From: Desulfomicrobium macestii | GTDB lineage: Bacteria; Desulfobacterota; Desulfovibrionia; Desulfovibrionales; Desulfomicrobiaceae | DNA: 64,000 bases | Assembly: GCF_014873765.1 (NCBI RefSeq) | Contig: NZ_JADBGG010000006.1 | Location: 92,797 to 156,796 of the forward strand | Direction of reading: 5' to 3' | Shown here: in pieces, positions 52,607 to 63,697 of the stretch | Layout: every line of letters begins with the position of its first letter | How positions within the stretch are numbered: position 1 is the first letter of the stretch | The notes under the pieces: generated by a model | The model's database searches: none | The model's input: the letters and a program-made list of their open reading frames with translations, nothing else | What the model was told of the DNA's origin: nothing | Position numbers and translations under genes: made by a program

Positions 52607-53854
52607 CTAGCCGACCACCACTACCCGAGACCTCATCTCGTCAAAAACGTTTCTGGTTCGAAACAAACTCAACAATCGGTCCCCCCAGGTTTTCTCTTCT
52701 GTGGAGTGATCCCGTGCAGCTCTGGCAGTGACACGATACCGACCGTTGTCCGCTGCGCAGGAAAACCGCCCAAATTCAGCGCTGGCCACCCGGATGGTTT
52801 CAATCTCGATGTCATCCCTGTAGAGCACCATGGTAATTTCATCTTCGCCTTGTGGTTCATGCAGCACAGCCTGGGCTGTGAAGCCGCCATTCTCGAGCTT
52901 GAGCACGACTTGCCGGAACCGGTTAGCCGTTCGTGCATAAAGGGCCGGAATCGTCTCCGGAAGTCGATCCCATCCGTCCGTCTTGGTCAGACTGTGCAAA
53001 AGGTCGTAGACGAACTTCGCAGGCGGAGCGCGATGCCCCTCCCCCCAATTATCGCCACAGACAGAGACGAGACGATCGGAATGAACTTCCACCACCCCCC
53101 GGCCCCGACTGAAGCCCTGCTCGTGCAGAAAGGGCAGAAACTCCCGATTGAAATGCCGCGCGTCCAAGGCGTTCTGGAGATACACGATGCGCGAGCCACG
53201 CACGTGCTCGGGTCTAATTCTGACGGTCGGCCTGTCGGGTATGTCGGCACTCTCGAACGCAGAAGGAGCGCCCTTGTATCCATAAGCAGTTCTCAGATAG
53301 CGCCCGAGAATACCCGGGGAATAAATGAGCAGGTTTATTTGGGGATTGCAGGGCACGGCAATGGCGTTCCTGAGAAACGGCGCGTAATAGAGCGCCGCAA
53401 AACCGCCCCCACTCGCCCCGTACAGCACCATGCGCGCAATCGACAGGACGTCCTGGATGTGCCGCAACACCTTGGCCATATCTTCCTGCAAGCGCATCCC
53501 CGATGCGCCGGCATACCAGGCGAGCCGGATATCCCTGTCCAAATACAGCCCCGGATCGCTGACCATGAGTACGCAGGCATCCGTTGCATGTGGCGCCCTG
53601 GTTCCGGAAAATGCGGGCAACTTTACGTCTGAAGTCCTGGAAGACAAGGCCGCATTGAAAAACACCAGCATGGACTTCGAGGCACGGCGATGCAGGTTGA
53701 ATTCAAGATACACGCCGCGGTACGCAATGGCGTGAATTCCATCTTGCAGTGACTTTGTGGCCAGAAATGCATCCAGGCTGGCGTGACCATGCACAGGCCG
53801 TTCCCATCTGGACAAGTCACGCATCGACTCGATGTCATCACTTATATTCAACAC
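52607..53854 (-). CDS. Alpha/beta-hydrolase-like protein of unknown role
   Basis: 415 residues from a GTG at 53854 (ATG 53824 is an alternative). A hydrolase-like core has the nucleophile elbow VLYGASGGGFAALYYAPFL near residue 147, followed by a core that accounts for a long middle part. The last 90 residues (VVLKLENGGFTAQAVLHEPQ, then ITMVLYRDDIEIETIRVA) look like a separate beta-sandwich. No signal peptide. It may be a glycan or acyl esterase of the locus; similar proteins occur in capsule clusters with no proven activity. Confidence 0.65.
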   Translation of the reverse strand: MLNISDDIESMRDLSRWERPVHGHASLDAFLATKSLQDGIHAIAYRGVYLEFNLHRRASKSMLVFFNAALSSRTSDVKLPAFSGTRAPHATDACVLMVSDPGLYLDRDIRLAWYAGASGMRLQEDMAKVLRHIQDVLSIARMVLYGASGGGFAALYYAPFLRNAIAVPCNPQINLLIYSPGILGRYLRTAYGYKGAPSAFESADIPDRPTVRIRPEHVRGSRIVYLQNALDARHFNREFLPFLHEQGFSRGRGVVEVHSDRLVSVCGDNWGEGHRAPPAKFVYDLLHSLTKTDGWDRLPETIPALYARTANRFRQVVLKLENGGFTAQAVLHEPQGEDEITMVLYRDDIEIETIRVASAEFGRFSCAADNGRYRVTARAARDHSTEEKTWGDRLLSLFRTRNVFDEMRSRVVVVG

Positions 53855-53867
53855 GAATCCGCGATCC

Positions 53868-54425
53868 TCATACGCTGGTTATCCCAAGCACCTGCTCCCA
53901 TTCCTCCTTGCTCGCCAGCCCCGCCGCGAGCGGCACCGCCAGCGCGTCACGATAACGCCAGGCCAGATAACGCCGCTTTCTGTCACGATACGAAGGCCCG
54001 CTTCCGCTCAATTCCGAGAGGTATTCGACCAGCCAGCCCAGACGGGAGTAAAAGGCGAAGTCCGCCACATCGGTCACCAGGACCGGCAAAAATTCCTCAT
54101 GATCATTCAGCAAAAGCTTCATCCCTTCGCACGCGTCGCGCACAAACCGGCGATCATGTCCCTCGGACCAGATCAGCAAGGGTCTCGCTTGCGGGGGGCT
54201 CTGCACATGCTTCAGACCCGAATGCCAGGGCTGTTTCAGATACCGGGATCGGCCCAAGCCCAACACTCGAAGCAAACGTCCCACTTTGTGCGAAAGGCGT
54301 TGGTGCCAGACCGGCGAGGGCTTTTGGGGCAGCAGCTCGTAGCGCACCAGCAGGGCCCATTCCGGGTCATCGGCCCATTCCTCCAGCCGGGCGCGAAGCG
54401 CCTCGGTTTCCTGCGCAAGCGTCAT
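53868..54425 (-). CDS. Uncharacterised protein of the polysaccharide locus
   Basis: 185 residues, with ATGA overlap to the gene upstream. Basic and helix-rich (LRARLEEWADDPEWALLVRY, KVGRLLRVLGLGRSRYLKQP), then a conserved-looking block LLIWSEGHDRRFVRDACEGM and a C-terminal helix. No signal or membrane span. No family was recognised; the tight overlap shows it is co-translated with the glycosyltransferase upstream. Confidence 0.65.
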   Translation of the reverse strand: MTLAQETEALRARLEEWADDPEWALLVRYELLPQKPSPVWHQRLSHKVGRLLRVLGLGRSRYLKQPWHSGLKHVQSPPQARPLLIWSEGHDRRFVRDACEGMKLLLNDHEEFLPVLVTDVADFAFYSRLGWLVEYLSELSGSGPSYRDRKRRYLAWRYRDALAVPLAAGLASKEEWEQVLGITSV

Positions 54426-55489
54426 CGCTTTCTCCGGCGGCGGGCCAAGGCAAGAATTTCGTCCGCAGCCATGGCCGCGCCGTTCATCGGGATAGAGCTC
54501 GTGCGAGAGGTCGAACGACCAAGCATTTCCAGTAAATCCTTAACAGCCGCAGAACACTCCGCCGGGGTCTGGCAATCGGACACCACTACCGGGGCATGCT
54601 CCGCAACCAAAGAAGCGCGCCTGGCCTGATCATCCAGCCTTGTGCTGGCATTGGGAATCAAGAGACTCGGCACTCCAGCCTGAACAACCTCGCAGCACGT
54701 GTTGTACCCGGCAGCCCCAATAAACACGTCAAAAGCGCGCAGATAACGCACTAAGGGGTAAACTGAAAGCGGCTCAGCTTTGGGCGGAAGTTCGACATCC
54801 CTCATAGAGATAGGCGCACGTGTCCATACGATGGAAAACCCTTCGGACTCCAAACGGGCAATCAAGTCAGCTCCGACTCCGCCAATATCATTTATGTTGC
54901 CTGCTCCAAGAGAAAACAACGCGTACCGCCCCACAGCATCCAATCCTAATTCATCGCGGGCGGCACGCCGACTCATCAATTCATGGTCATCAAGGATCGT
55001 AACCGGGGGCACTGTGATTTTTTTGCGCCCACCCGCCAGGGACTCAGTGCCGAAAGAAGCACCCAGTTCACCGGGAACGATAATCAAATCAAAAAGGTTC
55101 TCGTCAACTGATAGCGACGACGACCTCTCCTTATTCAAGCCACGATTCGACCAGACCAAAGCAGGTCTTCCATAGGCGTTGCACGCAGCCATGAATCCCT
55201 GAAAAGGCCAAGTGCCGTCAAAAACCACCACATCTGGCTGCACTCGTTCCAGCATTACTCCGAAACGGACGGCAAGTTCGCGATTCCATTCGGATGACGT
55301 ATTGCAAGTCCAGTAATGTGAGACGAAATAATCAGCTTCGAATCCAAATTTTTCAATGATGTCAATTGCAGATGCTAAAGAGAAAAAAGTAATGGACGCA
55401 TTTGATTGTAGACGTCGAGCATAGGATAAACAGCGCGACATATGACCTAAACCAACACCATTCGTACAAAAAAATACAAATTTCGGCAA
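54422..55489 (-). CDS. MurG-like glycosyltransferase
   Basis: 355 residues from a TTG at 55489 (reads as MPKFVFFCTNGVGLGHMSRC), chosen because GGAG sits nine bases before and the start fits the family; frame runs open to 55540. The glycine-rich loop NGVGLGHMSRCLSYARRL near residue 9 and the donor-side GAAGYNTCCEVVQAGVPSLL near residue 255 are MurG/UGT-like. First gene of the nine-gene chain that runs left to 45482. The upstream DNA is AT-rich, where the promoter must lie. Confidence 0.83.
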   Translation of the reverse strand: MPKFVFFCTNGVGLGHMSRCLSYARRLQSNASITFFSLASAIDIIEKFGFEADYFVSHYWTCNTSSEWNRELAVRFGVMLERVQPDVVVFDGTWPFQGFMAACNAYGRPALVWSNRGLNKERSSSLSVDENLFDLIIVPGELGASFGTESLAGGRKKITVPPVTILDDHELMSRRAARDELGLDAVGRYALFSLGAGNINDIGGVGADLIARLESEGFSIVWTRAPISMRDVELPPKAEPLSVYPLVRYLRAFDVFIGAAGYNTCCEVVQAGVPSLLIPNASTRLDDQARRASLVAEHAPVVVSDCQTPAECSAAVKDLLEMLGRSTSRTSSIPMNGAAMAADEILALARRRRKR

Positions 55490-55600
55490 GTTTATAAACT
55501 CCAAAATTGATACCAAGTGAGCACATGCTAGACTGATCAAAAATTTTATTCAATGTATAATTAAAAAACTTTTTTATAAAATCAATTAGAACTTGAAATG

Positions 55601-57013
55601 CTAATGAACAGGCAATAAAAATTCTAAATTTGCAATTTTTGCAACAATTTTCAAGCTTGGATTATTGTGAAAAAACTGCCGTGGATTACATTTATGGGCA
55701 TTCATGAGACTTTCAACGACTGGTCGATTGGAAACTATGGAAAGGTACTCATTAAATACAGGGTGTGCTGTAGGCTCACCATGCACGCCGGAGATTTGAT
55801 TTAGCGCGGCCCCAAGTACTTCAGAGAGATTGCTTCTGCTTACTGGTTGAAATGCCCCTTTTTCAGCCAAATCAGCCAAGGCGGGGGTCGGCTCGGCCAG
55901 AACAGTCAGCCCCATAGCTAACGCATCACTGAGCTTGGCAGGGGTTTGAAATTGTGCGGCCAAGTTGTCTGGATCTTGCAAAAGTACGCAAAGATCCCCT
56001 GCTGCAAGAATATCCGGTATGTTTTCAAAGGGTTGATTAGCAAGGAAACGTTTATTCAAATTTGAGAGTCCTTCGATTTCGGCTTTAAGCCATTGCAGGG
56101 ACATCGGAAAGTCCCCGACAATCAAAAAAAGGACATCGTCACGCTCAAGGGTAGCGATAGCCTTGGCAGTTTCAAGCAAGCCCTTGTGCGCTCGTGGAGT
56201 CCCAAGAAAGAGTATTATTTTTTGCTCAGGAGTTATACCGAGCATGGCCCGACTGGATTGGCGGCGTTCCAATGAAGGCTTAAACACTGATTCATCTCGC
56301 GCATGCCGTACTATGGCCCCTCCATACCGCTGCTGGAGGGGTGGATTGACAACCGTGACTCCATCAAAAATCCTCGCCAGGGCAACTCCAATTTGGGTCC
56401 ACCCCTTTCCTGTCAGATCGTCAAGTTTTGGAAGGCAAGAATGAATAGTCAAATACTCGTCAGGTCTTAACGCCTCTTCTGCTGAGACAAATGCGAGTTC
56501 TTCATCGTCTATATCCATAAATACGCAACTATTCCACACGAGCTTGTACAGGATCCCTATAAGAATATTTGGAAACCGAGGCTTTGAAAGATGAAGAATG
56601 TCGCAAGGATTATTTAAAACAAGTTTTACGGCTTGTGGGATAAAATTTCTCTGATCCTGGACTTGGATTGAATCTATAATACTACATACTCTCTTCATTG
56701 GAGTCCAAAAGATGTCACCCCTGTTTGAAAAGAAGCATCCAATAACACCCACATCCGCAATTTCTTTATAAATCTCAGCTAAAGTATGAACGCGCCCAAC
56801 AGCATTTCCCGAGAGGTCCCACCCACATATCAACACGCGTGGGAGATCGACAGAAGAACGCGCCATCTCTCTGCAAGCCTGAGCACGTTCAAGGCTGGGC
56901 AGAATGACATGGGTCAACGGTTGATAGGTTTGAAGTGCCTCCACGTAAACACGGATGGCTTCATCATAACACTTCATTCGAAGATATTCATTGGCCTGCT
57001 GAAGTAAATTCAT
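55601..57013 (-). CDS. Glycosyltransferase with N-terminal TPR-like helix
   Basis: 470 residues from ATG 57013 (MNLLQQANEYLRMKCYDEAI). The start looks like one TPR helix pair; then a GT-B type protein, with VLICGWDLSGNAVGRVHTLA near residue 60, KIILFLGTPRAHKGLLETAK near residue 262 and the C-terminal LAAQFQTPAKLSDALAMGLT donor-loop pattern of GT4. Lower GC than its left neighbours, a sign of a different origin. Family placement is fair; the sugar is unknown. Confidence 0.8.
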   Translation of the reverse strand: MNLLQQANEYLRMKCYDEAIRVYVEALQTYQPLTHVILPSLERAQACREMARSSVDLPRVLICGWDLSGNAVGRVHTLAEIYKEIADVGVIGCFFSNRGDIFWTPMKRVCSIIDSIQVQDQRNFIPQAVKLVLNNPCDILHLSKPRFPNILIGILYKLVWNSCVFMDIDDEELAFVSAEEALRPDEYLTIHSCLPKLDDLTGKGWTQIGVALARIFDGVTVVNPPLQQRYGGAIVRHARDESVFKPSLERRQSSRAMLGITPEQKIILFLGTPRAHKGLLETAKAIATLERDDVLFLIVGDFPMSLQWLKAEIEGLSNLNKRFLANQPFENIPDILAAGDLCVLLQDPDNLAAQFQTPAKLSDALAMGLTVLAEPTPALADLAEKGAFQPVSRSNLSEVLGAALNQISGVHGEPTAHPVFNEYLSIVSNRPVVESLMNAHKCNPRQFFHNNPSLKIVAKIANLEFLLPVH

Positions 57014-57258
57014 ATGGAAAACGATTGTCACAGCCTTGTGTTTGTCGCGCAGTCAGTGGAACAAGATCCATTTTGTAGGCTTTGCATTTCTACGCCCGTT
57101 GTTTGCCGGCCTCGGTTCCGGGAGGCTTCGACAGGAGTTTCTTCGACGTTGAGCACCGCGACATTCCTAAGGACAATGTCGATTGAAACAAACGGTTGTG
57201 TCGTGACAAACATCAATGTTTGGCAGGCCAACGTAGCCGGTTCCGGCAATGGCAATTT

Positions 57259-57804
57259 TCATTCGTATGTCTCACTGACCGCGAGAGGAGTCCCCGCCGC
57301 ATCTTTGGCGGCCAGCTTCGGGCTTTCGCCCTTGAGCGGCCAACCGATGCCCACCGCGGGATCGTTCCAGAGGAGGCTGCGTTCGAATTCGGGGCACCAG
57401 AAATCCGTCGTCTTATAGAGAAACTCTGCCGACTCCGAAGTCACGTAGAAACCGTGCGCAAATCCCGGGGGTATCCAGGCCATCCGCTTGTTTTCCGCCG
57501 AAAGGGTGAAGCCTACCCATTGGCCGAATGTCGGCGACGAACACCTTAAATCCACCGCCACATCATACACTTCGCCGGCCACCACCCTGACGAGTTTACC
57601 CTGCGGGCGCCGGATCTGATAATGCAGGCCGCGCAATACGCCGCGAGCAGACTTGCTGTGATTGTCCTGCACAAAATCCATATCGAGACCCAAACCAGCC
57701 AGCGCGAGCTTATTCCAGCTTTCGTAAAAAAAGCCGCGCTCATCGCCAAAAACTTTAGGTTCGATCAGAAAAACATCCTGAATAGCCGTATCGATACGCT
57801 TCAT
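57259..57804 (-). CDS. rfbC: dTDP-4-dehydrorhamnose 3,5-epimerase
   Basis: 181 residues. Cupin enzyme: [20 protein letters not shown] at the start, [22 protein letters not shown] near residue 45 with the catalytic His, and [36 protein letters not shown] is the second signature. Third step of dTDP-L-rhamnose synthesis. ATGA overlap with rfbA upstream. Confidence 0.95.
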   Translation of the reverse strand: MKRIDTAIQDVFLIEPKVFGDERGFFYESWNKLALAGLGLDMDFVQDNHSKSARGVLRGLHYQIRRPQGKLVRVVAGEVYDVAVDLRCSSPTFGQWVGFTLSAENKRMAWIPPGFAHGFYVTSESAEFLYKTTDFWCPEFERSLLWNDPAVGIGWPLKGESPKLAAKDAAGTPLAVSETYE

Positions 57805-58709
57805 GAGAATACTTTTTCAGCCAAAAGATGAGAAAGATATTGACCATAGCCGCTTTTGCCGAGCGTATCGGCCGCTGCTTCAAGCTGCTCGTCAGTGATC
57901 CAGCCTTGCCGCCAGGCTATCTCTTCCGGGCAGGAAACCTTGAGACCCTGACGTTTTTCCAACGTGGCGATGAACTGGCCGGCTTCCAGCAGTGAATCGT
58001 GGGTCCCGGTATCGAGCCACGCCATGCCGCGCCCCATGATCTCGACATTGAGCTGCCCCTTTTCCAGGTACCGGCGGTTCACGTCGGTGATTTCCAATTC
58101 GCCGCGGGCAGAAGGCCGTATCGAGGCGGCGATGTCGCACACCTGCGTGTCGTAAAAATACAACCCTGTCACGGCGTAGCGCGATTTGGGCCTTTGCGGC
58201 TTCTCCTCGATGCTGATCGCGCGCTGGCTGTCATCGAACTCGACAACACCGTAACGCTCCGGGTCGCTCACCGCATAGGCGAAGACAGTTGCGCCGACGG
58301 GATTTTCAGCCCCGTCAGCGGCTCCATTGCTTGCAGACTTCAGCTGTTCAGCGAAATCATGCCCGTAGAACAAGTTGTCACCAAGGATCAGGGCGCTCGG
58401 CGCAGCGCCGATGAAATCCCTCCCGATCACGAAAGCCTGTGCCAGCCCATCCGGGCTTGGCTGAACGGCATACCGGATATCGATACCCCATTTTTCACCG
58501 CCGCCCAGCAACTGTTCAAACCGAGGCGTGTCCTGAGGTGTCGAAATCAGGAGGATTTCCCGGATTCCGGCCAGCATGAGAGTGCTGAGCGGATAATATA
58601 TCATGGGCTTGTCGTAAACCGGCAAGAGCTGCTTGGAAATGGACAACGTAGCGGGATGCAGTCGCGTGCCTGCGCCGCCAGCGAGAATGATACCTTTACG
58701 AGAAAGCAT
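57801..58709 (-). CDS. rfbA: Glucose-1-phosphate thymidylyltransferase
   Basis: 302 residues. [20 protein letters not shown] at residue 6 is the nucleotidyltransferase signature; [33 protein letters not shown], and [10 protein letters not shown] follow in the RfbA order. It makes dTDP-glucose from dTTP and glucose-1-phosphate. About 110 bases separate it from rfbB. Confidence 0.95.
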   Translation of the reverse strand: MLSRKGIILAGGAGTRLHPATLSISKQLLPVYDKPMIYYPLSTLMLAGIREILLISTPQDTPRFEQLLGGGEKWGIDIRYAVQPSPDGLAQAFVIGRDFIGAAPSALILGDNLFYGHDFAEQLKSASNGAADGAENPVGATVFAYAVSDPERYGVVEFDDSQRAISIEEKPQRPKSRYAVTGLYFYDTQVCDIAASIRPSARGELEITDVNRRYLEKGQLNVEIMGRGMAWLDTGTHDSLLEAGQFIATLEKRQGLKVSCPEEIAWRQGWITDEQLEAAADTLGKSGYGQYLSHLLAEKVFS

Positions 58710-58818
58710 ACAACACCCTTACAGTAATTATTTGAGGATCTGCAAATCTTTGCCTGGAAATGGCGCAGTCCACTGTGAAGACATCTTTATACAGCCGTCA
58801 GCCCAGCCTGAGTGAAAA

Positions 58819-59886
58819 TCATCCATTCCCGGAATCGCCGTAATGCAAACCCAGCCATTCACGGTACGCGCCGCTGGCGACATTGCTGACCCAATCCTGA
58901 TTGTCGAGATACCATTGCACGGTCTTGCGAATACCCGTTTCGAACGTCTCTGCCGGCCTCCAGCCAAGCTCCCGTTCAATCTTGCGGGCATCGATGGCAT
59001 AGCGCCGGTCATGACCGGGTCGATCCTTCACATAGGTGATCAGACGGGAATATGGTCCGGCAGGATCCGGGCGGAGTTCATCCAGCAGAGCGCATATCGT
59101 GTTCACAATCTCAATGTTCGGCATCTCATTCCACCCACCGACATTGTACACTTGGCCGGCCTGGCCGGCTTCGAGCACCCTGCGGATGGCGCTGCAGTGG
59201 TCCTGGACGTAAAGCCAATCACGCACCTGCTGCCCATCCCCGTAAATGGGCAGGGCCTTGCCTTGAAGCGCGTTGTTGATGACCAATGGGATCAGCTTTT
59301 CCGGAAACTGACATGGGCCGTAATTGTTGGAGCAGTTGGTGGTGAGCACCGGCAAGCCATAGGTATGGTGATAGGCGCGGACCAAATGGTCCGAAGCCGC
59401 CTTGCTGGCAGAATAGGGGCTATTGGGTTCGTAGCGGTTCGTCTCGGCAAAGGGCGGATCCTCCTGGGCCAGCGAGCCGTACACCTCGTCGGTCGAGACA
59501 TGCAGAAACCGGAAGGCGGCCTTGTCGGCCTCGGGCAATCCGCCCCAATACGTCCGCACCTCTTCCAAAAGCCGAAATGTGCCAACGACATTGGTCTGGA
59601 TGAAATCCTCCGGCCCATGGATCGAGCGATCGACATGCGATTCCGCCGCGAAATTGACGATGGAGCGCGGACGGTGTTCTTCCAGCAAGCGCCCGACCAA
59701 GGCAGCATCGCCAATATCGCCCTGTACGAACAAATATCGCGCATCGCCCTCCAGCGCCGCCAGATTCTGCAGATTGCCGGCGTACGTCAGCTTGTCGAGG
59801 TTGATTACCGGCTCGTCGCGCGGCGCCAGCCAGTCCAGAATAAAATTGGCGCCGATGAAGCCGGCGCCGCCGGTAACCATGATCAT
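58819..59886 (-). CDS. rfbB: dTDP-glucose 4,6-dehydratase
   Basis: 355 residues from ATG 59886 ([20 protein letters not shown]), with AAGGA six bases before; the frame upstream to 59976 has no ribosome site. NAD-binding [34 protein letters not shown] with catalytic Thr/Asp/Glu near residue 130, [14 protein letters not shown] (YxxxK), and [18 protein letters not shown]. Second step of dTDP-L-rhamnose synthesis. rfbD is not in this window. Confidence 0.95.
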   Translation of the reverse strand: MIMVTGGAGFIGANFILDWLAPRDEPVINLDKLTYAGNLQNLAALEGDARYLFVQGDIGDAALVGRLLEEHRPRSIVNFAAESHVDRSIHGPEDFIQTNVVGTFRLLEEVRTYWGGLPEADKAAFRFLHVSTDEVYGSLAQEDPPFAETNRYEPNSPYSASKAASDHLVRAYHHTYGLPVLTTNCSNNYGPCQFPEKLIPLVINNALQGKALPIYGDGQQVRDWLYVQDHCSAIRRVLEAGQAGQVYNVGGWNEMPNIEIVNTICALLDELRPDPAGPYSRLITYVKDRPGHDRRYAIDARKIERELGWRPAETFETGIRKTVQWYLDNQDWVSNVASGAYREWLGLHYGDSGNG

Positions 59887-60044
59887 ATTATATCCTTGTT
59901 TTCCAGATATCCGACCTTCTGGGACGCCGGCCAAAGGCACGGAAACAGACTTTGCCAGTTCCATCTCCGCAAGCATCCCTGTTCTGAAATATAGATTATG
60001 TCGCGCTGTGAAAGAAACGACACAGGAAAGGCGGCAAGGAGCGC

Positions 60045-61505
60045 CTATAACTGATCGTCAGGTCCCCCGAGCATCACATCCTTGAGAAGATCCAGCTGAG
60101 CCTCGGCGCGGAGCAACTGCTCACGCATCTGTTTGAGCTGCATCGCCTGCCGAGCAATGGTTTGATCACGTCGGTCCAAGGTGTTCTTGAGCATGGAGGA
60201 AATCATTTCAATATCGTTCGCAAGGTGCAGTGTTGGCGTATCGGGGACTGCGGACAATGGAAGACTCTTGAGCGGCTCACGCTTTGACAAGTCGGCGCGC
60301 AAGTCGGCAATCAAGCGATCATTCTTTCTCAAAACCTCGGCGATGACATCGGTCAAGGGCTGAGGAGTTACGTCAATTACGAGACAGGCGTTTGCCGGCA
60401 TCCTTGCCAACACATCGCCAGGCAAATCCAAGTCAAACTGTGGGTCATCGTTCAGGCACAGTAGCAGCAAGCCATCTGCCTCGTTTCGGATGGAAAGCCC
60501 ACCGATGTTTACACACGTCCTTGCGTCTCCATTCCAGCGCCAAAGCTCTGAACCATCCACTTTCTCCAAGGCCAGCCCATGAATCCACATAGCCATTGGA
60601 CGATTAGCGGGGTCGAGACGAATGCATGCAAGCGGGTTTAAATCGGCAGGCATGGGCAGGCGCAGGACTTGCCGTTGCCCTGAAACTGGGTAAAGTACGG
60701 CCGCACCACGCGATTCTGAGTAAGCTTGCAACTCTTCATCGACAATTTCTGAAATGTAAAGTCTAGCTTCGGAAACCCCATTCCGTTGTGATAGCAAGTC
60801 CATTGTCTGCACTTCGTACACCGAAGCGCCTAAATCCGGTAAAGGACCATTGCTTGCGACTGCGAGATAATAAACTGGACGTGGGATATCGAACGCCCCT
60901 CCTCCGCTGATGTCAAAATGACGAAAAAATCGTGCACAATCATCTAGCGGCGCAATGCAGGAAGCGTTAAGCACACGGTGGGCGTAAAAAACGACATTTT
61001 GAAAATGAGATTGCAATAGGACAGCAAACTCATTAAAATCAAGCTCCTTTACATGATATGGATTTGGTTCACTTAGAGAACGGTTGTATTCCGGCCGATT
61101 GGGACTTGATATCAGCAACACGCCGTCCGGTCGCAGTACGCGACGCAACTCATGAAGCATCTCTTCGTGCTGATCGTGATGCTCAATGGTCTCAAAACTC
61201 GCAACTACATCGAATGATGAAGATTTGCACGGCAATTCAGCGCAGTTCCCTTGAATGAAACACAAGTTGTCTCGCGAATAGGTCAGTTGGGCATTATCAA
61301 GAGCTTTTGCCGAAATATCAATTCCGGTCACCGAAAGCGCATCCGCCGCGAGTAAATTCGAGCCATATCCCTCGCCACAAGCAACATCCAATACATCTTT
61401 GCCCGTAGTCAAAATCTGGGCAATACGATAGCGGTGCATGTGCTCAGCGTGAATAAACCCGCCAATCTCGGGAACGTAACGCTCGCCGTCAAAAACCAAG
61501 GTCAT
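60045..61505 (-). CDS. Class I SAM-dependent methyltransferase with C-terminal extension
   Basis: 486 residues. The N-terminal 200 residues are a methyltransferase: [20 protein letters not shown] near residue 38 (SAM-binding motif I), [40 protein letters not shown], and [20 protein letters not shown]. The middle is beta-rich ([20 protein letters not shown]) and the last 60 residues are a coiled coil ([20 protein letters not shown]). Such multidomain methyltransferases cap or modify O-antigen chains, with the coil setting chain length as in WbdD. That role is inferred. Confidence 0.82.
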   Translation of the reverse strand: MTLVFDGERYVPEIGGFIHAEHMHRYRIAQILTTGKDVLDVACGEGYGSNLLAADALSVTGIDISAKALDNAQLTYSRDNLCFIQGNCAELPCKSSSFDVVASFETIEHHDQHEEMLHELRRVLRPDGVLLISSPNRPEYNRSLSEPNPYHVKELDFNEFAVLLQSHFQNVVFYAHRVLNASCIAPLDDCARFFRHFDISGGGAFDIPRPVYYLAVASNGPLPDLGASVYEVQTMDLLSQRNGVSEARLYISEIVDEELQAYSESRGAAVLYPVSGQRQVLRLPMPADLNPLACIRLDPANRPMAMWIHGLALEKVDGSELWRWNGDARTCVNIGGLSIRNEADGLLLLCLNDDPQFDLDLPGDVLARMPANACLVIDVTPQPLTDVIAEVLRKNDRLIADLRADLSKREPLKSLPLSAVPDTPTLHLANDIEMISSMLKNTLDRRDQTIARQAMQLKQMREQLLRAEAQLDLLKDVMLGGPDDQL

Positions 61506-61566
61506 AGTGGTACTCTGATTTAGGCAAGATAATTAGTCGATTCTGAAAAACTCTTAAAACGTCACA

Positions 61567-62140
61567 TCAGGCATAGGCCTGCACGGGCTGAACATTGGGG
61601 CGAAGTATGTGCCCAAAGAATTTGAGGTACAAAAAACACAGCGTCCAGACGAACTTCCGGATATTGAACGCAACACAGGCCATGAACAGGTTCACGGCAT
61701 CGCCGATCTGGCCCATGATGTAATTGCACAGCATCCTGTGGTCGTGCTTGAGGTGGCCAATGATCGACTCGATGGCCGCCCGACGGCGGAATCGATCCCT
61801 GGCTTGACGTTTGTCAGAAGCTGTTTTGGTCCGCTTGCCTGACTCGGGGATTTCGATGCTGGTCACGCCGATTTTGCGCTTGCCGCGGTAACCACGATCA
61901 CTGGTCACCATGTTCAGCCGTTGCCCCAAGATGCTATCGACTTGAGACAGAACCGCAGGCAGCGAGGGAGCATCATAGGGGTTGCCCTGGAAAGACACTG
62001 CGCCAACGATGATGCCGCTCTCCCTGGTCACGGATGCTTTGGCCTTGTATGTCAAACAGCATCGAAAAGTGACCCACGATCGGCGTCCAATTTTGACACC
62101 CTCCAGGGGTGTCTGTAAGCATCCGGCCAGAGGGCTGTGC
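61567..62140 (-). pseudogene. IS5-type transposase, C-terminal remnant
   Basis: The open frame that ends at 61567 gives the C-terminal half of an IS5-group DDE transposase: QGNPYDAPSLPAVLSQVD, MVTSDRGYRGKRKIGV with the second Asp, and RRRAAIESIIGHLKHDHRML with the catalytic Glu. The first half is missing; around 62100-62160 the sequence turns into another element (istB), so the gene is truncated. Confidence 0.85.
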
Positions 62141-62156
62141 GATGACCGCACCAGCG

Positions 62157-62345
62157 CTACTGGACGGATGTCCTTTGCCTCAGTCTCCAGCTCTCGTTTC
62201 CTGTTTCGAAGATCTCGCAGTGATGGGTGACGCGGTCCAGCAACGCCGTCGTCATCTTGGCGTCCCCGAAGACCTGCGACCACTCGCCAAAGCTCAGGTT
62301 GGTGGTGATTATCACCGACGTCTGCTCGGAGAGGTTCTCCAGGTC
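62157..62345 (-). pseudogene. IS21 istB remnant
   Basis: In a different minus frame, [20 protein letters not shown] then [20 protein letters not shown] is the C-terminal part of the IstB ATPase helper of IS21 elements, ending at a TGA at 62157. The upstream part with Walker A and B is gone; the 5' side reads into unrelated sequence. With the IS5 remnant next to it, this is an old insertion scar. Confidence 0.85.
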
Positions 62346-62515
62346 GACCGGAAGCAGCATAAAGCGGTCGGACGTTGTCCTCGAAGACCTGCCACAAGAT
62401 GACCTTTGCCGACCCGAGAATGTGGTTTTGAGGTTCGTGGTGATCAAACAGATCCGGACAAGGAAGCTGCGCTGGTGGTCCGATTGTTTAGGCTGCATCG
62501 GTGAGTTGTTTATCA

Positions 62516-63367
62516 TTATAACTTCCTGAGAAAAATGATGGCCTGATCTAAGGTTCTAACAGGCGGTAAGAAAGAGTAGCCACCTCCAAATATTGGCAAC
62601 CACACATTCGCAACATAATGCTCCGGGATAATTGCTTCTCCATAATCAACTCCAGATTTAGTAGGATGGGGGTAGTCCCTATAAACAAAAACACCGTCGT
62701 TATATTCCTCTAAAGCCTTATCCGCATCAAAAAAAGCTTCAATAAGTCCTCGACCATGAAGAGGAATCTCTTGCTTTGGAAGCTTGAGAAGATTTAATGC
62801 ATGACGTATAATAGACGGAGCCCTAGTAGTTACCGCAATTGCACCACCAGGTTTAAGGATGCGAACAAATTCTTTGATCCATATATTCGCAGCATTCTCT
62901 GACAAATGAGAGAATACTGAATAAGCAAATATACAGTCGACAGATTCATTCAAAATTTGATGTAAATTATTATCGTAGACTTGAATAATTTTTGTCGCTA
63001 ACCCAGATTTAAAACAAAAATCTACGGCGTCAGATTGTATATCTGCAGATATTATATTATAAGGTCTAAAATAGCGATACATTGTTTGACTAATACGTCC
63101 CCAACCGCAGCCAAAATCGAGGGCGACAGCATCTTCATCGAACTGACAACCTAGTCTTGCTAATCCTTGTCTAAATTCCTCGACCGCATCAAAGGCCTGC
63201 TGCATCGCTTCACTATAAGCCCGCCCGACAAAGCGCCGCTGAAATTGTTCATCAGGAAGACTTGGCAGCGCTGCGCACCATTCAAATTTGTCTGTATCTC
63301 GTAGCAATCCAGCTAACCACTCATTCGTGGACACCATACGCATTTTATCGTACAATAATTCATTCAT
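62516..63367 (-). CDS. Class I SAM-dependent methyltransferase
   Basis: 283 residues; GAGGG precedes the [23 protein letters not shown] near residue 81 is SAM motif I, then [38 protein letters not shown] and [20 protein letters not shown] follow. Markedly AT-rich compared with the rest of the window, so probably acquired with this part of the locus. Likely a sugar or glycan methyltransferase; the acceptor is unknown. Confidence 0.85.
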   Translation of the reverse strand: MNELLYDKMRMVSTNEWLAGLLRDTDKFEWCAALPSLPDEQFQRRFVGRAYSEAMQQAFDAVEEFRQGLARLGCQFDEDAVALDFGCGWGRISQTMYRYFRPYNIISADIQSDAVDFCFKSGLATKIIQVYDNNLHQILNESVDCIFAYSVFSHLSENAANIWIKEFVRILKPGGAIAVTTRAPSIIRHALNLLKLPKQEIPLHGRGLIEAFFDADKALEEYNDGVFVYRDYPHPTKSGVDYGEAIIPEHYVANVWLPIFGGGYSFLPPVRTLDQAIIFLRKL

Positions 63368-63697
63368 TTGAAACCCTCAAATATTTATAAGGAATATAGT
63401 GAACAAAGTAATAGTGCTAAAAAACTTAAAAACTAAATTTTTAGCAGTCTAAAGCGCACTCAACTCAACACCTAAGTGTCCACGAAGAAGTAACGCAACT
63501 ACTTTTTTTTGTTCCAAACTTTTTTAAACAATTTCTAATATTCGCGAGTATTTTAGATATATACTATGTAAATTTTAGGACTAAACAAACCCATAGTGCT
63601 TGAAGTTCTCCAAGACAAAATGAGTAGATTGGGGCGCAATTTCGATCATATTGTCAATAAGCAAATGCTGTTACGTGATACTGACTAACCCCACAAA
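63368..63697. other. AT-rich intergenic region
   Basis: No gene, repeat or clear terminator is visible. It should contain the promoter of the leftward methyltransferase gene. Confidence 0.5.

Noticed and set aside
57028..57255. Minus-strand ORF of 75 residues between rfbC and the glycosyltransferase
   Set aside because: No ribosome site, no motif; may be a gene remnant but not supportable.
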